DNA from: a virus
Length of the DNA stretch: 24,336 nucleotides
Direction: 5' to 3' (one strand)
Virus record (IMG/VR): IMGVR_UViG_3300028569_000167
Location: 1 to 24,336 of that record
The first letter of the stretch is position 1. Each line of letters begins with the position of its first letter. The notes under the pieces were generated by a model, which saw only the letters and a list, made by a program, of their open reading frames with translations, did no database searches and was not told where the DNA came from. The position numbers were made by a program, and so were the translations under genes. This document shows positions 7,140 to 14,079 of the stretch, piece by piece.

Positions 7140-7546
7140 AACTTACATTTATATCAGAGCAAGACGGATTAAAAGTCGAAATGAATTTCGAGGCTGAATT
7201 TATTTATGACATTGAAGATGCGTTTAAAAACTTTCTTCGTGGCTCGGGGTTTACCGTTCAGGACGAAGAAGATATGTATACAAAACAGGAGAATGTAGAC
7301 ACGCCCGAAGAATGTGTACATGAAGAAATCGAAATGCTGAAGTGGGAGGTTAAACGTGCTAATGAATTAGCAGAGTACAGGCTACAGTTGTTAACAAAGA
7401 TGCCTGAGAATAAACCTTGGCAATCGCTGACGGATGAAGAGATTATGGAGATGATGAATTATGGGCAATACGGGCGCATACCCGAATACGCTAGAAACTT
7501 TGTTGATGCCATCGAAGCCGCATTAAGGAGCAAGAACCATGGGTGA
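7136..7546 (+). CDS. unknown 136-residue acidic protein
   Basis: An N-terminal beta/alpha part (MKLTFISEQDGLKVEMNFEAE; IEDAFKNFLRGSGFTV) leads to a charged helix (EEIEMLKWEVKRANELAEYRLQLL, about residues 63-86) with heptad-like spacing. It ends with 'PWQSLTDEEIMEMMNYGQYGRIPEYARNFVDAIEAAL'. The WQSLTDEEI...FV-AIEA-L pattern occurs at the C-terminus of many small phage proteins in my memory, as a module of unknown role. GAAAGGGG at 7122-7129 lies before the ATG, which overlaps the preceding stop. No catalytic residues are seen. Confidence 0.72.
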   Translation: MKLTFISEQDGLKVEMNFEAEFIYDIEDAFKNFLRGSGFTVQDEEDMYTKQENVDTPEECVHEEIEMLKWEVKRANELAEYRLQLLTKMPENKPWQSLTDEEIMEMMNYGQYGRIPEYARNFVDAIEAALRSKNHG

Positions 7547-7601
7547 CAGACAAAATCTGAATGAAATCTTGCCCAGACCCCGCAGCAGCATGGCTGTTTA
7601 A
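7539..7601 (+). CDS. possible 20-residue micro-ORF
   Basis: An AAGGAG at 7525-7530 stands 8 bases before an ATG at 7539, which opens 20 codons (MGDRQNLNEILPRPRSSMAV) and stops at TAA 7599-7601. It overlaps the end of the previous gene by 8 bases. The ribosome site is as good as those of accepted genes, but the peptide has no visible feature. It could be a leader, a remnant of a longer gene, or a real micro-peptide. The remainder of this gap up to 7633 shows nothing else convincing. Confidence 0.3.
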   Translation: MGDRQNLNEILPRPRSSMAV

Positions 7602-7633
7602 CGAACCAAGAGTCGAGCTACTAGGAGCTAATT

Positions 7634-7912
7634 ATGATGACCGAAGCTAAAGTCAAAGCGAAGGTTAAAACTATTTTAAAGAACAAGGGCGCGTACTACG
7701 CCATGCCTGCAACAGGTGGGTACGGAACTTCAGGGGTGCCTGACTTTGTAGTTTGCTACAAGGGGAAGTTTATCGGTATCGAATGCAAGGCAGGTAATGG
7801 TAAGACGACTATGCTGCAAGATAAAAACTTGCGACAGATTGAAGACGCAGGTGGCATAGCGTTTGTAGTTAACGAAGAAAGTATTTATCTCTTTGAATCA
7901 TATTTTAAATAA
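7634..7912 (+). CDS. VRR-NUC domain nuclease
   Basis: The whole 92-residue protein is a VRR-NUC fold, a branch of the PD-(D/E)XK superfamily. The pattern is GTSGVPDFVV at residues 31-40 (Asp37), IGIECKAG at 47-54 (Glu50-x-Lys52) and Gln62 in a TMLQDKNLRQIEDAGG helix. An upstream helix is KVKAKVKTILK. All expected catalytic residues (Asp, Glu, Lys) are present. Stand-alone phage VRR-NUC proteins are thought to cut branched or structured DNA, as Holliday-junction resolvases or in packaging and recombination. GGAG at 7624-7627 precedes two adjacent ATGs (7634, 7637). The class is confident; the exact substrate is unknown. Confidence 0.9.
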   Translation: MMTEAKVKAKVKTILKNKGAYYAMPATGGYGTSGVPDFVVCYKGKFIGIECKAGNGKTTMLQDKNLRQIEDAGGIAFVVNEESIYLFESYFK

Positions 7913-7925
7913 TAGGAGTAACACA

Positions 7926-8087
7926 ATGGAAACAGCATCAAAACTAACAAATAAAAACAGCGCATTTAAATTTACAGCGGGTGGCAACGTGCAAGCCATA
8001 TGGAAGAAGTATGGATGGACGCCTCCGTCTGACTACCGTGAAGATTACCTTTTTAAATACAACAGAGAGGCACAAAATGAAAACTAG
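7926..8087 (+). CDS. small phage protein with VQA-W-K-GW-PPS motif
   Basis: The true start is taken as the ATG at 7926 behind TAGGAG (7912-7917), not an earlier in-frame ATG that would lie inside the nuclease gene. The 53-residue product has the segment 'FTAGGNVQAIWKKYGWTPPSDYREDY'. I recall the (V-QA-W-(K/R)-(Y/F)-GW-PPS) signature from very small phage proteins next to DUF3310 or nuclease genes. No function is known. It is rich in Asn and Lys, with no Cys. It ends TAG, overlapping the start of the next gene by 11 bases. Confidence 0.65.
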   Translation: METASKLTNKNSAFKFTAGGNVQAIWKKYGWTPPSDYREDYLFKYNREAQNEN

Positions 8088-8244
8088 AGTAGTAACAATC
8101 TACTGGGACACCGAGAGAGACCTGACCACATATGAGTGGAGTCCCGCCTTTAAATCCTTACGTAAAATAGAAAGGCTTGATACTTTGCAAGACGCAATAA
8201 GTGATCTATCAGCAGAGTACGACAAGGAAATAAACAATGAATGA
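8077..8244 (+). CDS. unknown 55-residue protein
   Basis: The start at 8077 is preferred to an upstream in-frame ATG because AGAGAGG lies at 8064-8070, six bases before it. The product, MKTRVVTIYWDTERDLTTYEW followed by a helix FKSLRKIERLDTLQDAISDLSAEYDKEINNE, looks like a small beta-alpha protein. It overlaps both neighbours by a few bases. I do not recognise it. Confidence 0.6.
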   Translation: MKTRVVTIYWDTERDLTTYEWSPAFKSLRKIERLDTLQDAISDLSAEYDKEINNE

Positions 8245-8434
8245 CGAAGACTTGAGAGACTTGTTTGCGGGGTTGGCTTTGATAGGTATGTCCAGAGATA
8301 TTACGGATGAACGTCGAGCGGCTATGTGGTGCTATAAAATGGCAGACGCAATGATTGAAGCAAGGTACGCCGAACCTGAACCTGAACTCGAAGAAGGCAT
8401 TACATCAATTAAACCTAAAAGGAAAGGGAAATGA
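8237..8434 (+). CDS. small phage protein of the 'LRD-FA--AL...ADAM-EAR' family
   Basis: This 65-residue protein has 'LRDLFAGLALIGM' near the start and 'AAMWCYKMADAMIEARYAEPEPELEE' near the end. The combination LRD-(Y/L/W)FA---L-G and A--AY--ADAM-(E/A)AR is one I recall from many phage and prophage genomes as a small helical protein of unknown role. The C-terminus switches from acidic (EPEPELEE) to basic (KPKRKGK). AAGGAA and coupling by an 8-base overlap support the start. Its end overlaps the next gene (ATGA). Confidence 0.7.
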   Translation: MNDEDLRDLFAGLALIGMSRDITDERRAAMWCYKMADAMIEARYAEPEPELEEGITSIKPKRKGK

Positions 8435-8919
8435 AAAAAAGTAATATGAAATCAAGAATTATGATGATGCTCAGACAAAACGTGAAGGCGAAAGACATTG
8501 CCGAGAAGGTAGGAACGTCTGCTAGTTATGTGTATTCGGTGCGAAGCGAGATGAAGGACAATGACCCCGAGATAAAAACCAAACTCATCGCCAAACCGCT
8601 TTCCGTATACGAGCTTCACTTGAAGAATTCTTTGGCTCAGGCGCGTAACGAACGCCCCCCTATTCGTATGCAAGCGTCACCTACTACTAATGTAGTAAAG
8701 CCCTATGAAACCGATATGGTGAACAACCCTACGCACTACACCGCAGGTGGTATTGAGACTATTGACTTTATCGAGGCAAAGAAGCTTGGGTACAACCTTG
8801 GTAATGCGGTGAAGTACATCTCACGTAGTGATCTTAAGGGAGACCGTTTGGAGAACTTGAAGAAGGCGCAGTGGTATCTTAACCGTGAAGTTAACAATAT
8901 AACAAAGGATTCAAAATGA
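8431..8919 (+). CDS. HTH-like N-terminus fused to DUF3310 domain (T7 gp1.7-like C-terminus)
   Basis: Residues 18-40 (VKAKDIAEKVGTSASYVYSVRSE) read as a helix-turn-helix. Residues about 93-155 are a full DUF3310 domain: MVNNPTHYTAGGIETIDFIEAKKLGYNLGNAVKYISRSDLKG...DLxKAxWYL, with NP-HY, the G-(A/I)-KYI-R core and the LENLKKAQWYLNRE helix. The same domain forms the C-terminus of T7 gp1.7, reported as a nucleotide kinase, so a role in nucleotide metabolism is possible but unproven here. The two-domain layout is common in phages. An AAAGGAAAGGGAA run lies just before the ATG. Its end overlaps the next gene by four bases. Confidence 0.85.
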   Translation: MKKSNMKSRIMMMLRQNVKAKDIAEKVGTSASYVYSVRSEMKDNDPEIKTKLIAKPLSVYELHLKNSLAQARNERPPIRMQASPTTNVVKPYETDMVNNPTHYTAGGIETIDFIEAKKLGYNLGNAVKYISRSDLKGDRLENLKKAQWYLNREVNNITKDSK

Positions 8920-9059
8920 AAGCAATTATCTTTGTACTAGCTATAACACTAAGCGTGACCGCAACTGCGGCGATTAAGTGTGAACGCAACCTAGACGGTT
9001 CCACATGCTGTTGGGATACCGCTGTTGAAGGCCCTTTTAAACCTTTGTCTTGTTTATAA
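8916..9059 (+). CDS. 47-residue exported cysteine-rich peptide
   Basis: An ATG at 8916, coupled to the DUF3310 gene by ATGA and preceded by AAAGGA (8904-8909), opens a 47-codon frame ending in TAA at 9057-9059. Residues 1-19 are a typical signal peptide: a Lys, a hydrophobic core IIFVLAITLSV, and a TATAA-like cleavage end. The mature part of about 27 residues has four cysteines (22, 31, 32, 46), enough for two disulfides, in IKCERNLDGSTCCWDTAVEGP and a final SCL. Short exported phage proteins often act in the periplasm, for example in superinfection exclusion or lysis, but no match is claimed. The gene is shorter than usual annotation cut-offs. Confidence 0.62.
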   Translation: MKAIIFVLAITLSVTATAAIKCERNLDGSTCCWDTAVEGPFKPLSCL

Positions 9060-9083
9060 ATCTAATCACTCAGGGACGTACGT

Positions 9084-10952
9084 ATGAACTTAATTACTCT
9101 GGACTACGAAACCTTTTACTCAAAGGACGTAGGCTTTAAGAAGATGACCACAGAAGAGTACGTGCGTCATCCTGAGTTTCATGTGATAGGAGTCGGCGTA
9201 AAGATTAATAGCGGAGAACCTGTTTGGTATTCAGGCACTCACGATCAGGTGAAAGACTATTTAACAAACCTGACTGACTGGAGCAACGCTGCATTGCTCT
9301 GTCATAACGCGCTGTTTGATGGTTGCGTACTAGCGTGGCACTTTGGTATCAAGCCTAAGCTGTATCTGGATACGTTGTGTATGGCTCGTGCTATTCATGG
9401 CGTGGAGGCGGGTGACTCGTTGAAAGCCTTAGCTGAGAAGTATGAGCTAGGTGTTAAGGGTACAGAGGTGGGGGATGCGATTGGCATGAAACGTACGGAC
9501 TTCTCGCCGCTTAGTCTTGCGGCGTACGGAGAGTATTGCAAGAACGATGTGCAGCTTACGTTTGATTTGTTTAGAGAACTGGTATCGGTATTCCCAGAAA
9601 ATGAAATAAAACTTATTGACATGACACTGCGCATGTTCATAGACCCAGTCTTCCAAGTTGACGACGCACTGCTAGCCGCAAGGCTTGAAGAAGTAATAGA
9701 GGAGAAGTCAAACCTACTTAAGACTCTGATGGTCAAGCTTGAGTGTGAGACAGAAGAAGCTGTACGTAAGAAGCTTGCAAGCAATAAACAATTTGGCGCT
9801 CTCTTAGAAGAACTTGGCGTCAAGCCCCCGATGAAGGTGAGCAAGACTACAGGCAAAGATACGCTTGCACTTGCTAAAAATGACGAAGGGTTTATTGCGC
9901 TGACCGAGCATGAGGATACGTTCATCCAACAACTGTGTGCGGTGCGTCTGGGTACTAAGTCAACGATTGAAGAGTCCCGCATTGCTAGGTTCATCGACAT
10001 CGGTGCGCGTAACAAGGGGCTACTACCTATCCCGCTAAAGTATTATGGCGCACATACAGGCAGGTGGGCTGGCTCAGACAAGGTGAACTTCCAGAACTTG
10101 CCGAGTCGAGACAAGAAGAAGAAAGCGTTGAAGAACGCCGTAGTCGCGCCCGAAGGCTATGAAGTTATTAACTGTGACTCATCACAGATTGAAGCCCGAG
10201 TACTTGCATGGCTAGCAGGACAAGATGAGTTGGTCGAAGCGTTTGCCAAGGGTCAGGATGTCTACTCTTTGTTTGCGTCTAAGATTTATGAACGAGATAT
10301 ATCTAAGGCAAACCCCGTCGAACGGTTTGTTGGTAAGACATGCATCTTGGGATTAGGCTACGGGACTGGCGCATTAAAACTTCAGCACACGCTCAAGACA
10401 TCACCGCCCGGGGCTGACCTCTCAGAGGAACAGTGCAAAGATATCGTTTCACTGTACCGTGAAACCAACGATAAGATCATTCAGCTGTGGCGTGATGGGG
10501 ACGGGGTTATACAAGACCTAGCAAACTGGGATAACGCCAAGCCATACTACTACGGCAAACACAAATGCTTATACATCAGTGAGGAAGGGATACGTCTACC
10601 CAATGGTTTATACATTCGCTACCCACAGCTATACCTCAACACTGATGAAGATAAATCCCGATACATGTACAAGTCACGTAGAGGGCCTGTGTCTTTGTGG
10701 GGTGGGGCGCTTGTGGAGAATGTAGTGCAAGCCTTGGCGCGAATCATTGTGGGTGAGCAGATGCTTAGGGTAAACGAGCGTTACCGAGTTGTTTTAACCG
10801 TACACGATGCGGCTGTAGTTGTGGTAAAAAAAGAAGAGTTGGACGAAGCAATGAAGTACATCATAGATGTTATGTCAACCCCGCCTGACTGGGCTACAGG
10901 GTTACCTGTGGCGTGTGAGGCTAATCACGGAGAGAGTTATGGAGACTGTTAA
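9084..10952 (+). CDS. polA: family A DNA polymerase with 3'-5' exonuclease domain
   Basis: This 622-residue replicative polymerase has an exonuclease domain at about 1-170. Exo I is DYET (Asp7, Glu9), Exo II CHNALFD (Asn75, Asp79) and Exo III YCKND (Tyr151, Asp155), all intact. There is no 5'-3' exonuclease domain. In the polymerase domain, TGRWAG...NFQNLPSR (325-342) precedes motif A VINCDSSQIEARV (361-373, Asp365). Motif B is R414-K418-L422-Y426 in RFVGKTCILGLGYG, and motif C is TVHDAAV (573-578, Asp575). The motif B residue equal to E. coli Phe762 is Leu422. Motif C has Ala576 where most family members have Glu. CAGGGA at 9071-9076 precedes the ATG. Confidence 0.96.
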   Translation: MNLITLDYETFYSKDVGFKKMTTEEYVRHPEFHVIGVGVKINSGEPVWYSGTHDQVKDYLTNLTDWSNAALLCHNALFDGCVLAWHFGIKPKLYLDTLCMARAIHGVEAGDSLKALAEKYELGVKGTEVGDAIGMKRTDFSPLSLAAYGEYCKNDVQLTFDLFRELVSVFPENEIKLIDMTLRMFIDPVFQVDDALLAARLEEVIEEKSNLLKTLMVKLECETEEAVRKKLASNKQFGALLEELGVKPPMKVSKTTGKDTLALAKNDEGFIALTEHEDTFIQQLCAVRLGTKSTIEESRIARFIDIGARNKGLLPIPLKYYGAHTGRWAGSDKVNFQNLPSRDKKKKALKNAVVAPEGYEVINCDSSQIEARVLAWLAGQDELVEAFAKGQDVYSLFASKIYERDISKANPVERFVGKTCILGLGYGTGALKLQHTLKTSPPGADLSEEQCKDIVSLYRETNDKIIQLWRDGDGVIQDLANWDNAKPYYYGKHKCLYISEEGIRLPNGLYIRYPQLYLNTDEDKSRYMYKSRRGPVSLWGGALVENVVQALARIIVGEQMLRVNERYRVVLTVHDAAVVVVKKEELDEAMKYIIDVMSTPPDWATGLPVACEANHGESYGDC

Positions 10953-11166
10953 TCTTTACGAGGAAGGTGCTGTGGATTGTGTCAAAGCGTATCATGTGTG
11001 GCAACTTAATACGCCGACGACAGGTCACGTTGTGCCATACGATATTTAGCGGGCAGGGTGGTTAGCCTCGCAAGCGTATTATGAGAAAGAAATTAATAAA
11101 ATGACAGACCAGATTGATAGCTTGTGTATTGATCTGGAAATTAAACGTGGGAATATAAAGGAATAA
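10939..11166 (+). pseudogene. small phage ORF interrupted by an in-frame TAG
   Basis: An ATG at 10939, behind GGAGAG inside the end of polA, opens METVNLYEEGAVDCVKAYHV and runs 36 codons to TAG at 11047-11049. The same frame then continues open as RAGWLASQAYYEKEINKM through 38 more codons to TAA at 11164-11166. The next gene begins two bases later. The joined 74-residue product resembles small phage proteins with a 'Y--G--A------N-P------W--GW--A' layout, in which the part after the TAG (RAGWLASQAYYE) is the expected C-terminus. Point mutation, sequence error or stop-codon read-through would each explain it. TAG ends several other genes here, so general recoding is unlikely. Confidence 0.5.
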
Positions 11167-11168
11167 AC

Positions 11169-11360
11169 ATGACTATCAAGAAAAAATCTGAAGCATTAAA
11201 TAGATTTAAAGGCGAGTACAAACCTCCTCGCGCGGACAGGTTATCAATGCGTACAGGTTCTATGGACATCCTACAAGCACCTAGCCGCATTAGTAATAGC
11301 TTGTTTTATCCAGATGAAAAAATAATAAAACAGGTTGATAACAAAACACTTTCGGGGTAA
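11169..11360 (+). CDS. small basic protein, unknown
   Basis: This 63-residue protein has a Lys/Arg-rich N-terminal half (TIKKKSEALNRFKGEYKPPRADRLSMR) and a polar C-terminal half (ISNSLFYPDEKIIKQVDNKTLSG). AAAGGA at 11157-11162 lies six bases before the ATG, a good ribosome site. No domain is recognised. Basic charge suggests contact with nucleic acid, which is only a guess. It sits between the interrupted ORF and the Cas4-like nuclease. Confidence 0.6.
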   Translation: MTIKKKSEALNRFKGEYKPPRADRLSMRTGSMDILQAPSRISNSLFYPDEKIIKQVDNKTLSG

Positions 11361-11389
11361 TATGTATACTTAAACTTTCAAGGACTAGC

Positions 11390-12046
11390 ATGAGTTTTAC
11401 ATGGTCATACTCTTCGCTAAAAGACTACGTTAACTGCCCTCGTCAATACAAGGAAGTTAAAGTCCTTAAGCGATACATCAAAGCTCCTACTCAGCAGATG
11501 ATATACGGAACTGAGGTGCATAAAGCGTGTGAAGATTATGTTGCCGAGGGTAAACCCCTAGCTAAAAACTATGAGCGGTTTAAACCCATGCTAGATGCCT
11601 TGAAAGAAATATCGGGGGTACGTTATCCAGAGCTTAAAATGGCTCTAACGCACGACAAACATCCTTGTGAGTTTGCAGCCGAGAATAGATGGGTGCGCGG
11701 TATTGTAGACTTGTTAATTGTGGACGGGGACTATGCGTTCATCGTGGATTACAAAACTGGCAGTAACAAATATCCTGATCCAAAACAGTTAAAACTGATG
11801 GCACTGATGACGTTTGCGCATTTCCCAGAGGTTCAGAACATTAAAGCAGGACTGTTGTTTGTGATGCACGACAGCTTTATGACGGAAGAATACAAGCGCA
11901 GTGACATTTATAAACTCTGGGGTAGTTTTCACAGAGACCTTGAAAGGTTAAAATTCTCTTATGAGACAGATGCTTGGATGCCTAACCCTACGCCTTTGTG
12001 TGGATGGTGTCCTGTCCGAGAATGTGAATATCATAAGGAACGGTAA
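11390..12046 (+). CDS. Cas4/RecB-like PD-(D/E)XK nuclease with Fe-S cysteines
   Basis: This 218-residue nuclease has motifs in order: SYSSLKDYVNCPRQY at 6-20, usual at the start of the PD-(D/E)XK_1 family; His44 in GTEVHKA; Asp107 in RGIVDLL; FIVDYKTG at 117-124 (Asp120, Lys122); and PKQLKLMAL at 131-139 (Gln133). Four cysteines, Cys16 plus Cys204, Cys207 and Cys212 (CGWCPVREC), have the spacing of the iron-sulfur cluster that clamps Cas4 and AddB nucleases. All expected active-site residues are present. Such proteins are DNA exonucleases that make single-stranded ends for recombination. There is no cas gene nearby, so it is a phage recombination nuclease. AAGGA at 11380-11384 precedes the ATG. 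Confidence 0.92.
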   Translation: MSFTWSYSSLKDYVNCPRQYKEVKVLKRYIKAPTQQMIYGTEVHKACEDYVAEGKPLAKNYERFKPMLDALKEISGVRYPELKMALTHDKHPCEFAAENRWVRGIVDLLIVDGDYAFIVDYKTGSNKYPDPKQLKLMALMTFAHFPEVQNIKAGLLFVMHDSFMTEEYKRSDIYKLWGSFHRDLERLKFSYETDAWMPNPTPLCGWCPVRECEYHKER

Positions 12047-12354
12047 TGCCCTACGTAAATAAGAAACGCCCATATGAGAAAGAATACCAGCAGCAGTTAG
12101 AGCGCGGTGAGCATGACAATCGTATGGAGCGTCAGCGAGGTCGCCGCAAGATTGATAAAGAAGATACAGGTACGGTCACTAAGAAGTCCCCTAGACGTGC
12201 TGGTAAAGATGTAGCGCACACCAAAGCTTTAAGTAATGGTGGTTCTAATGCGGATGGGCTGAAGCTTGAATCCCCCTCAAAGAATCGTTCGTTTAAACGT
12301 AGTTTTAGTGGTAGCTTGGTATCAGAAACCAGCAAAAGAGAACGTAAAAAGTAG
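12046..12354 (+). CDS. basic protein with a degenerate HNH-like segment
   Basis: This 102-residue, very basic protein has a start that shares one base with the nuclease stop (TAATG). Residues 55-83, DVAHTKALSNGGSNADGLKLESPSKNRSF, follow the layout of HNH endonucleases ('D(H)-K-LS-GGSN--NL-----NRS'). They keep His58 and the final Asn80-Arg81, but the usual Asp before the His is Ala57. No Cys pairs are present. I recall small phage proteins of this type near replication genes. Catalytic ability is doubtful because of the altered motif; DNA binding is likely from the charge. The rest is low-complexity Lys, Arg and Ser. Confidence 0.65.
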   Translation: MPYVNKKRPYEKEYQQQLERGEHDNRMERQRGRRKIDKEDTGTVTKKSPRRAGKDVAHTKALSNGGSNADGLKLESPSKNRSFKRSFSGSLVSETSKRERKK

Positions 12355-12364
12355 TTCAGGAATA

Positions 12365-12403
12365 GCGCCGCTGTTAGGCATGAGTGGGTGGCGCGGGGCT
12401 TTT
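12365..12403 (+). terminator. possible weak terminator hairpin
   Basis: GCGCCGC (12365-12371) pairs with GTGGCGC (12388-12394) in a 7-bp stem with one G-T pair and a 16-base loop. GGGGC and only four T residues (12400-12403) follow. It lies 10 bases after the stop of the HNH-like gene. The long loop and short T-run make it weaker than the terminator at 15724. Confidence 0.3.
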
Positions 12404-12425
12404 GATTGTTATACCCTTTAACCAT

Positions 12426-12495
12426 GTCAGTTGAGCGGCGAGAGTCCCTATCTCACTGCGCGTCAGGCTCAACCGACTTACCCCCGTAAGGGGTC
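12426..12495 (+). ncRNA. structured intergenic RNA candidate
   Basis: GTCAGTTGAGC (12426-12436) and GCTCAACCGAC (12467-12477) form an 11-base stem with a single A-C mismatch and a 30-base loop. The loop has a smaller GAGA/TCTC pairing. A second hairpin, ACCCC and GGGGT around CGTAA, spans 12480-12494 directly before the helicase ribosome site (AAAGGA). The 161-bp gap (12355-12515) is the longest without a plausible ORF. It is GC-richer than the other gaps. It may be a small RNA or a 5' regulatory leader for the helicase gene. It does not fold as a tRNA. Confidence 0.35.
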
Positions 12496-12515
12496 TCTTA
12501 GTCAAAGGAACAGTA

Positions 12516-14078
12516 ATGGAAATAGTGCAAGATCAAGCAGTGCGCTTTAAGTTGCAGTCAGACTTAGCACCCATCGTCACTGAGTATGTAGAGCGCAGCG
12601 AAGTTTTAAGCGAACAACACAACATAACAGATATGTTAGTGTACTGGGGCTTAAAAGAAATGCGCACCATAGCTAAGATACAAGACGATTTAAAAATACC
12701 TTCACCCATACTACGCGATTACAAGTGGCCCGGCATGTACACGCCGTTTGACCACCAGAAAACTACTGCATCATTCCTATCCCTACGAGACCGCGCCTTC
12801 TGTTTTAACGAGGCTGGTACAGGCAAGACATCGTCTGTTATTTGGGCGGCAGATTATTTAATGACTCAGGGATTGGTGAAACGAGTATTAGTGATATGCC
12901 CCCTGTCGATCATGTATTCAGCATGGCAAGCAGACATATTTAAGACAGCCATGCACAGGACAGTAGCCGTAGCATATGGTGACGCGCACAAGCGTAAGAA
13001 GATTCTCAGCGGAGACTACGAGTTTGTAATCATTAACTTTGATGGTGTAGGCATCGTGCAAGATGATATACCTAATCTTGGATTTGATCTAATTGTTATA
13101 GACGAAGCTAATGCGTATAAGACCGCAACCACTAAACGATGGAAGACACTCAACCGTATCTTAAAGCCAAGTACAAAGCTCTGGATGTTGACTGGCACCC
13201 CCGCATCTCAATCGCCTAACGATGCGTATGGATTAGCTAAACTTATATCTCCCGGTAGGGTACCCCGCACGTTCGGGGCTTGGCGCGATAAAGTCATGAC
13301 GCAAGTGACTAGGTTTAAGTGGGCACCAAAACCCAATGCGCGGGATCAGGTGTTCAGCGCATTACAACCTGCGATTAGATACGCCAAAGCAGAGTGCTTA
13401 GACTTACCAGAACTTGTGTATCAGACAAGAGAAGTGCCACTGACAGCGCAGGCAAACAAGTACTACAAGACATTGAAGAGCCAACTGATGATAGAGGCGG
13501 CAGGTGAAGAAGTCAGCGCCGTTAACGCAGCCTCTGCACTAAGTAAGTTGTTGCAGATATCAGGAGGTGCGGTTTATACCGATACCCACGAAGTTATTGA
13601 GTTTGATGTAAGCCCACGACTAAATGCTCTGATGGAAGTACTAGATGAAACAGATCATAAGGTGGTGGTGTTCGTACCGTTCCGCCATACGATAGATGTC
13701 GTATCCAATTACTTAACTAGCCAAGGAGTAGCCAATGAAATAATACAAGGAAGTGTATCGGCAAGAGAGCGCTCAGAGATAATCAATTGCTTTCAAAATA
13801 TGACCGCGCCTAGAGTGTTGGTCATACAGCCACAAGCTGCCTCACATGGGATTACCTTGACCGCTGCTAATATGGTAGTGTTCTGGTCGCCTGTTATGAG
13901 TGTAGAAACGTACTTACAATGCGTAGCACGAATAGACCGAGTTGGGCAGAAAAACAGCATGACTGTCGTACACCTAGAGGGGTCTGAAGTCGAACGCAAA
14001 ATGTATCGGATGCTTCAAGGCAAAGTTGATTTGCATGAGAAGCTGGTAGATCTATATAAACAAGAACTAGGGGTTTAA
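12516..14078 (+). CDS. SNF2-family superfamily 2 helicase/translocase
   Basis: This 520-residue protein has both RecA-like lobes. In the first, FDHQKTTASFL (78-88) precedes motif I NEAGTGKT (98-105, Lys104). Motif Ia is VLVICPLS; motif II is VIDEANAYK (Asp196, Glu197, with DEAN in place of DEAH); motif III is LTGTPASQ (225-232). In the second, VVVFVPFRHTI starts the lobe, motif V is QAASHGITLTAAN, and motif VI is CVARIDRVGQ (469-478), the SNF2-type ending with both arginines. Phage SNF2 proteins of this compact size move on duplex DNA and are thought to remodel replication or recombination forks. No extra nuclease or DNA-binding domain is seen. AAAGGA at 12504-12509 precedes the ATG. Confidence 0.93.
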   Translation: MEIVQDQAVRFKLQSDLAPIVTEYVERSEVLSEQHNITDMLVYWGLKEMRTIAKIQDDLKIPSPILRDYKWPGMYTPFDHQKTTASFLSLRDRAFCFNEAGTGKTSSVIWAADYLMTQGLVKRVLVICPLSIMYSAWQADIFKTAMHRTVAVAYGDAHKRKKILSGDYEFVIINFDGVGIVQDDIPNLGFDLIVIDEANAYKTATTKRWKTLNRILKPSTKLWMLTGTPASQSPNDAYGLAKLISPGRVPRTFGAWRDKVMTQVTRFKWAPKPNARDQVFSALQPAIRYAKAECLDLPELVYQTREVPLTAQANKYYKTLKSQLMIEAAGEEVSAVNAASALSKLLQISGGAVYTDTHEVIEFDVSPRLNALMEVLDETDHKVVVFVPFRHTIDVVSNYLTSQGVANEIIQGSVSARERSEIINCFQNMTAPRVLVIQPQAASHGITLTAANMVVFWSPVMSVETYLQCVARIDRVGQKNSMTVVHLEGSEVERKMYRMLQGKVDLHEKLVDLYKQELGV

Positions 14079-14079
14079 C

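Noticed and set aside
7561-7650. 29-codon ORF starting MKSCPDPAAAWLF
   Set aside because: No ribosome site before it, and it runs into the VRR-NUC start in another frame.
9395-10015. 206-codon minus-strand ORF inside polA
   Set aside because: It lies fully inside the exonuclease-to-polymerase part of polA, is Ser-rich as typical for antisense frames, and has no support.
10939-11166. Genome-wide recoding of TAG (genetic code 15)
   Set aside because: TAG is the natural end of several other genes here (613, 6909, 8087, 12354, 14481, 18801 and the minus-strand gene at 18798), and long genes have no in-frame TAG.
11390-12046. Cas4 as part of a CRISPR adaptation module
   Set aside because: No cas1, cas2 or repeat array in the window; stand-alone Cas4-like nucleases are common in phage recombination blocks.
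12426-12477. tRNA-like sequence (TCAGTTGAGC resembles a D-arm)
   Set aside because: No acceptor stem, anticodon arm or T-arm can be placed; it is better read as a simple long hairpin.
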